The position numbers were made by a program, and so were the translations under genes. The notes under the pieces are model-generated. The model worked only from the letters and a program-made list of their open reading frames with translations, ran no database searches and was not told where the DNA came from. A stretch of DNA of 17,994 bases from Bacteroidia bacterium (GTDB taxonomy: Bacteria; Bacteroidota; Bacteroidia; Bacteroidales; Azobacteroidaceae), in NCBI GenBank assembly GCA_025999115.1, contig BNWW01000044.1, positions 1 through 17,994 of the forward strand, in the 5' to 3' direction. The first letter of the stretch is position 1. Every line of letters begins with the position of its first letter. This document shows, piece after piece, positions 14,970-17,994 of the stretch.

Positions 14970-15759
14970 TTCCGTGCCGAGAAATATATTCAGCTATCCA
15001 AACATTGAGGCTATCCAATAAAACGGGCGAAGATTTTCGTACGGCCCATGCTTGCAACTGCGTGAAACTAATATCGGTTTCGATGTCGATATTCGGGTGT
15101 AACCGGCTGATTTTCAGGGCGATTCCTTTATCTACGACCGCATAATCAATGGTTCCGTAAGCCGTCATATAGACTAATTCTTCTTGTGTATAATCGGCAA
15201 CTTCTTCTATAATAATCGGTTCGGCGATTTCTTCCGATAAATTTTTCAAACGCAAAATAACCGGTGAATTTTTGGGAATATGAACTATTTTGTGCGCCAA
15301 ATCCATCTGGTTACGTATAACCGGAATCGTGTCGCCCATTTCCGGTTTGCGCTGCACCAATACTTGTTTATTCTGAGTAATGGGAATCGTAAATGCCAAT
15401 TCGGCGCGACTTTGTGTCGTAATAGGAATATTGAGGGCGATAACGTCGTAAATATTCCGGTTCAACTTATCTATGGCCGTTTCAAAATTGTTTTCCAAAC
15501 CGATATTGACTTTCAAACCCGAACGTTGTTCCAAATAACGGCACAAATCATATTGAGCGCCGGCAATCGTATCTCCCGAAACATAATAACCGACCGAATT
15601 ATACTCGGTTACAACTCGAATTTCACCTTCGGAACAAATTTGTTCCCAATCGCGAACTTCCGTTCCGGATTTTCCGAAAAAATACAAAAACAAAAAAATC
15701 GCCCCGAGAAGAATCACAATTCCTCCCAAGACGATAAAATTCTTTTTTTCAGGATTCAT
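14965..15759 (-). CDS. Membrane-anchored solute-binding (SBP_bac_3 / MltF N-domain-like) protein
   Basis: I place the start at ATG 15759 ([13 protein letters not shown]; 264 residues), which overlaps the leuB stop as ATGA; the ATG nine codons further upstream lies inside leuB. A single N-terminal transmembrane segment ([20 protein letters not shown]) anchors the protein with the rest in the periplasm. The remainder resembles a family 3 periplasmic solute-binding domain: [16 protein letters not shown], then [17 protein letters not shown], then [10 protein letters not shown] and [11 protein letters not shown]. This is the arrangement of the N-terminal half of the lytic transglycosylase MltF, but the catalytic lysozyme-like half is missing and the protein ends at the normal end of the binding domain. 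It may sense or bind an amino acid or muropeptide; the ligand cannot be read from sequence. It is the last gene of the mgsA-leuB operon. Confidence 0.78.
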   Translation of the reverse strand: MNPEKKNFIVLGGIVILLGAIFLFLYFFGKSGTEVRDWEQICSEGEIRVVTEYNSVGYYVSGDTIAGAQYDLCRYLEQRSGLKVNIGLENNFETAIDKLNRNIYDVIALNIPITTQSRAELAFTIPITQNKQVLVQRKPEMGDTIPVIRNQMDLAHKIVHIPKNSPVILRLKNLSEEIAEPIIIEEVADYTQEELVYMTAYGTIDYAVVDKGIALKISRLHPNIDIETDISFTQLQAWAVRKSSPVLLDSLNVWIAEYISRHGI

Positions 15760-16826
15760 TTTGATTGGATGTAATCGACAATCCATTGTCCGACTTCGGA
15801 TGTTTTATAGGCTTTTCCCGATTCGGCAATATCTTCCGTAACCACTTTGGCCGACATGGAAGCGGCTACTGCTTCACGAATCAATTGTCCTTCCTTTTGT
15901 AAATCGAATGCGTATTCAAACATCAACGCGGCCGAAAGAATCGTCGCCAAAGGATTGGCAATATCTTTGCCCGCCGCCTGCGGATACGAACCGTGAATCG
16001 GCTCAAACACCGAAGTATGAATCCCAATTGAAGCCGACGGCAACATTCCCAACGAACCGGTAATGACGGAAGCTTCATCGGTCAGAATATCGCCGAACAT
16101 ATTTTCCGTAACCATTACATCAAACCGTTTCGGCCATTGGATAATTTGCATGGCGGCGTTATCGACAAACATATATTCAGTGGCGACAGCAGGATATTCC
16201 GCTTCCAAACGTTGCGCCGTTTCGCGCCATAAACGCGAGGTGGCCAACACATTGGCTTTATCGACGATGGTCAATTTTTTGTTGCGTTTTAAAGCGTAAT
16301 CGTAAGCCAAACGGATGATGCGTTCGATTTCTGCTGTTGTGTAAACGCAAGTGTCGTAAGCAGTTAATCCATCTTCGCTCCGGCCTTGCGGACGACCGAA
16401 ATAGATTCCGCCCGTCAATTCACGAATACACATAAAATCGGCTCCTTCAATCAAATCGGCGCGCAAAGGCGATTTGTGCAACAACGACGGGAAAGTAGTC
16501 ACCGGACGGATATTGGCGTATAAGCCCAATTTTTTACGCATCGCCAACAACCCTTGTTCGGGACGAACTTTGGCCGAAGGATTGTTATCGTATTTCGGCG
16601 AACCGATGGCTCCAAACAACACGGCATCCGATTGCATACACAATTCATGCGTATCATCGGGATAAGGATTACCCACTGCATCAATAGCGCAAGCGCCCAC
16701 CAAGGCTTCCTTATAACTCAATTCATGACCACATTTTTTACAAACGGCTTTGGTTATTTCCAAAGCCTGGGCTACAATTTCCGGGCCGATCCCGTCACCC
16801 GGCAAGATTGCTATTTTCAGTTTCAT
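15756..16826 (-). CDS. leuB: 3-isopropylmalate dehydrogenase
   Basis: LeuB (356 residues) oxidises and decarboxylates 3-isopropylmalate to 2-oxoisocaproate with NAD, the third step of leucine synthesis in the cytoplasm. The N-terminal [11 protein letters not shown], substrate arginines R97, R107 and R135 (in [15 protein letters not shown] and CIRELTGG), Lys190 and Asp222 (VDNAAMQI) are visible. So is the family signature [19 protein letters not shown] (about 242-260), whose Asp residues bind Mg. The adenine loop appears as [18 protein letters not shown]. Length is typical. Its start overlaps the mgsA stop and its stop overlaps the next start, both as ATGA, so the three genes are translationally coupled. 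No other leucine gene is in view, which is unusual because leuB commonly sits with leuA, leuC and leuD. Confidence 0.95.
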   Translation of the reverse strand: MKLKIAILPGDGIGPEIVAQALEITKAVCKKCGHELSYKEALVGACAIDAVGNPYPDDTHELCMQSDAVLFGAIGSPKYDNNPSAKVRPEQGLLAMRKKLGLYANIRPVTTFPSLLHKSPLRADLIEGADFMCIRELTGGIYFGRPQGRSEDGLTAYDTCVYTTAEIERIIRLAYDYALKRNKKLTIVDKANVLATSRLWRETAQRLEAEYPAVATEYMFVDNAAMQIIQWPKRFDVMVTENMFGDILTDEASVITGSLGMLPSASIGIHTSVFEPIHGSYPQAAGKDIANPLATILSAALMFEYAFDLQKEGQLIREAVAASMSAKVVTEDIAESGKAYKTSEVGQWIVDYIQSK

Positions 16827-17269
16827 TCTCTATAAAATTTAATGTATTGCGGAATTTTAGGCACATAATCTTCTTTGTCCCATAAGGTGCTGGTAATCAT
16901 CAAATCGGCACTGTAACGGTTGCAAGCAATCGGTACGTTGTGAACCCTGCATTGACGGAGCAACATCTGAATATCGGCTTCATGCGGTTGTGCATTCAAA
17001 TCATCAATTAAGAAAATGGCCAGATTAACTTCGTGGCGAACCACCATGGCGGCAATTTCGGCATCGCCACCCAACGGACCGGAGTGCATACACACCACTT
17101 CGGCTTCAATACCTTTTTTATCGAATGCTTTTTTGATCAATCCGCCGGTGGTGCCGGTGCAAATCAAACGATGTTTTGCAAGAGTTTCGGCATTAAATAC
17201 CGCCCATTCCACCATATCGGCTTTCCTTTGATCGTGCGCCACAAGGGCGATGGTAAGTTGTTTATTCAT
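16823..17269 (-). CDS. mgsA: Methylglyoxal synthase
   Basis: This 148-residue enzyme converts dihydroxyacetone phosphate to methylglyoxal and phosphate, a cytoplasmic bypass of lower glycolysis used when phosphate is scarce or sugar phosphates build up. Conserved blocks are [21 protein letters not shown] (phosphate binding), [12 protein letters not shown] with the catalytic Asp, and [20 protein letters not shown]. Near the C-terminus CNRYSADL is also conserved. Length is normal (E. coli 152). It is first in a three-gene operon with leuB and a membrane-anchored binding protein. The -7 box TACCTTTG lies at 17292-17299, with no clear -33 partner. Confidence 0.95.
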   Translation of the reverse strand: MNKQLTIALVAHDQRKADMVEWAVFNAETLAKHRLICTGTTGGLIKKAFDKKGIEAEVVCMHSGPLGGDAEIAAMVVRHEVNLAIFLIDDLNAQPHEADIQMLLRQCRVHNVPIACNRYSADLMITSTLWDKEDYVPKIPQYIKFYRE

Positions 17270-17291
17270 CGGTTTATTCTTTTAGTGGCGA

Positions 17292-17299
17292 CAAAGGTA
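17292..17299 (-). promoter_or_regulatory. -7 box of the mgsA-leuB operon promoter
   Basis: TACCTTTG on the minus strand, about 23 bp before the mgsA ATG, identical to the -7 boxes of the tig, recQ and T9SS gene promoters. No TTTG occurs 19-21 bp upstream, so the promoter may be weak or depend on an activator. Confidence 0.5.
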
Positions 17300-17343
17300 A
17301 GCATTTTTTTAGTAACTTTAAGGCTTACTGCAAAAAAGGGCAT

Positions 17344-17384
17344 AAAATATAACCGCCTGCTGATTGTGCAGGCGGTTATATTTT
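17344..17384 (-). terminator. Strong hairpin terminator downstream of the right-edge gene
   Basis: A perfect 17-bp stem (17344-17360 with 17368-17384, GC-rich half ACCGCCTGC / GCAGGCGGT) closes a 7-nt loop. The stem base ends in AAAA/TTTT, giving a U-run on either strand. It lies 28 bp beyond the stop of the right-edge gene and upstream of the mgsA promoter, so it insulates the two units. Confidence 0.85.
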
Positions 17385-17412
17385 AAATTGTTCTAATCAG
17401 GGGAATAATGTA

Positions 17413-17994
17413 TCACTGCGCAGTAATCTGTTCTATCAGGAAGAACGCTTTGGTGCTTGTACAAGTTCCGCTTGGACAATTGGTTGTGTTCGCCGCTGCG
17501 TTGGGCGCCATCATCATAAAGCGAAATGTATAGAACACTTTATCGTTCATATCCTTGTTCGTCCAGCTGTAAGTTCTGTATTCCGGCCTACTTGCAAAAT
17601 AAACAGCCGCATCACCCCAACTGGGAAAGTTGTTGGGGCCTTGTATTACGCGTGTGCCCTCAGCATCATTACTGCTGTTATCTGCATTTCCACACCATGA
17701 AGTTGCTACAGGAAAATTGTTTCGCGCAAAAGCACCGGCGGCACCGTTCCCTCCTGAATAAGCATATCCTTCGTTGGAGGCAATCGAGACGCCTACTGTA
17801 TTGGACTTGATTTGCAAATTGGCAGCTTCAAAATTAGACCCTTCAGGAACAAATACTCGTACGGAGAAGTGTCCGTCGGGCGTTGTTGCCACCACCTGAT
17901 ATCCTTGTCTGAGATCGTCAGTGCGAGTAAAAGGCTCCATAACCGCCGCCGTTTTCACTTCCGCTTCGGAATAGGTTCCTACCGCGACACTGCA
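17413..17994 (-). CDS. Unrecognised protein, C-terminal part (5' end beyond window)
   Basis: The frame is open from the right edge (first visible codons read CSVAVGTYSEAE) to the stop at 17413, giving 193 residues of a longer protein; the GTG at 17958 is just an internal codon. I do not recognise the family. The sequence is rich in Asn, Gly, Ala and Ser. It has strands such as HFSVRVFVPEG and TYSWTNKDMNDKVFYTFRF, a paired-cysteine loop (NCPSGTC) and a single WCGN, suggesting an extracytoplasmic beta-rich domain. There is no T9SS sorting domain at the C-terminus (it ends FFLIEQITAQ). It is followed by a strong terminator, so it is the last gene of its transcript. Confidence 0.7.
   Translation of the reverse strand, partial: CSVAVGTYSEAEVKTAAVMEPFTRTDDLRQGYQVVATTPDGHFSVRVFVPEGSNFEAANLQIKSNTVGVSIASNEGYAYSGGNGAAGAFARNNFPVATSWCGNADNSSNDAEGTRVIQGPNNFPSWGDAAVYFASRPEYRTYSWTNKDMNDKVFYTFRFMMMAPNAAANTTNCPSGTCTSTKAFFLIEQITAQ

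Noticed and set aside
15760..15786. Nine-codon extension of the solute-binding protein
   Set aside because: It lies within the leuB 3' end; the ATG at 15759 forms the usual ATGA junction and starts just before the membrane anchor.
16827..17412. Leucine-rich leader peptide or attenuator controlling leuB
   Set aside because: No Leu-codon run or terminator/antiterminator pair precedes mgsA or leuB; the 17-bp hairpin belongs to the right-edge gene.

Overview
The window looks like a chromosomal piece of a Bacteroidetes genome, most likely order Bacteroidales. Four things point there. One secreted protein has a C-terminal sorting domain of the type IX secretion system (T9SS). Two proteins match families I know from Bacteroidales (DUF4831 and the DUF4827 lipoprotein). 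RecQ carries the long C-terminal extension seen in that phylum. Bacteroidetes-type promoters (TTTG, 19-21 bp, TAnnTTTG, mostly as TACCTTTG) lie in front of several genes, and Shine-Dalgarno sequences are weak or absent. I see no tRNA, rRNA, CRISPR array, integrase or insertion sequence.

Layout, left to right. (1) 1-4647, minus strand: an accessory surface or secretion cluster. In transcription order it holds a T9SS-sorted exported protein, a 112-bp gap with a 12-bp inverted repeat around a 60-nt spacer, a TPR protein with a Tat-like signal, and 12 bp later an Rhs/YD-repeat protein (lamin-tail plus DUF6443-like regions). The Rhs gene runs off the left edge, so its C-terminal tip, where any toxin would lie, is not visible. 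(2) 4770-5843, plus strand: a secreted DUF4831 protein. (3) 5844-6249: a visibly AT-rich gap with a frameshifted remnant of an HNH-like nuclease domain and a possible small two-helix membrane ORF. (4) 6250-11492, minus strand: a tight recQ - nrnA-like DHH phosphoesterase - DUF4827 lipoprotein - glmM operon. (5) 11611-14894, minus strand: the classical protein quality-control set tig - clpP - clpX. (6) 14965-17269, minus strand: a tight mgsA - leuB - membrane-anchored solute-binding protein operon with ATGA overlaps. (7) 17344-17994: a strong terminator and the 3' end of an unrecognised gene that continues past the right edge.

The right-hand two thirds is ordinary core metabolism and housekeeping. 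The interest is on the left. The Rhs gene and its co-oriented TPR and T9SS neighbours could be an export-linked polymorphic toxin or cell-surface system. The isolated, decayed nuclease-domain fragment at 5.9-6.2 kb is what one might expect from past turnover of such toxin tips. Both ideas are inference: the decisive part of the Rhs protein is outside the window.
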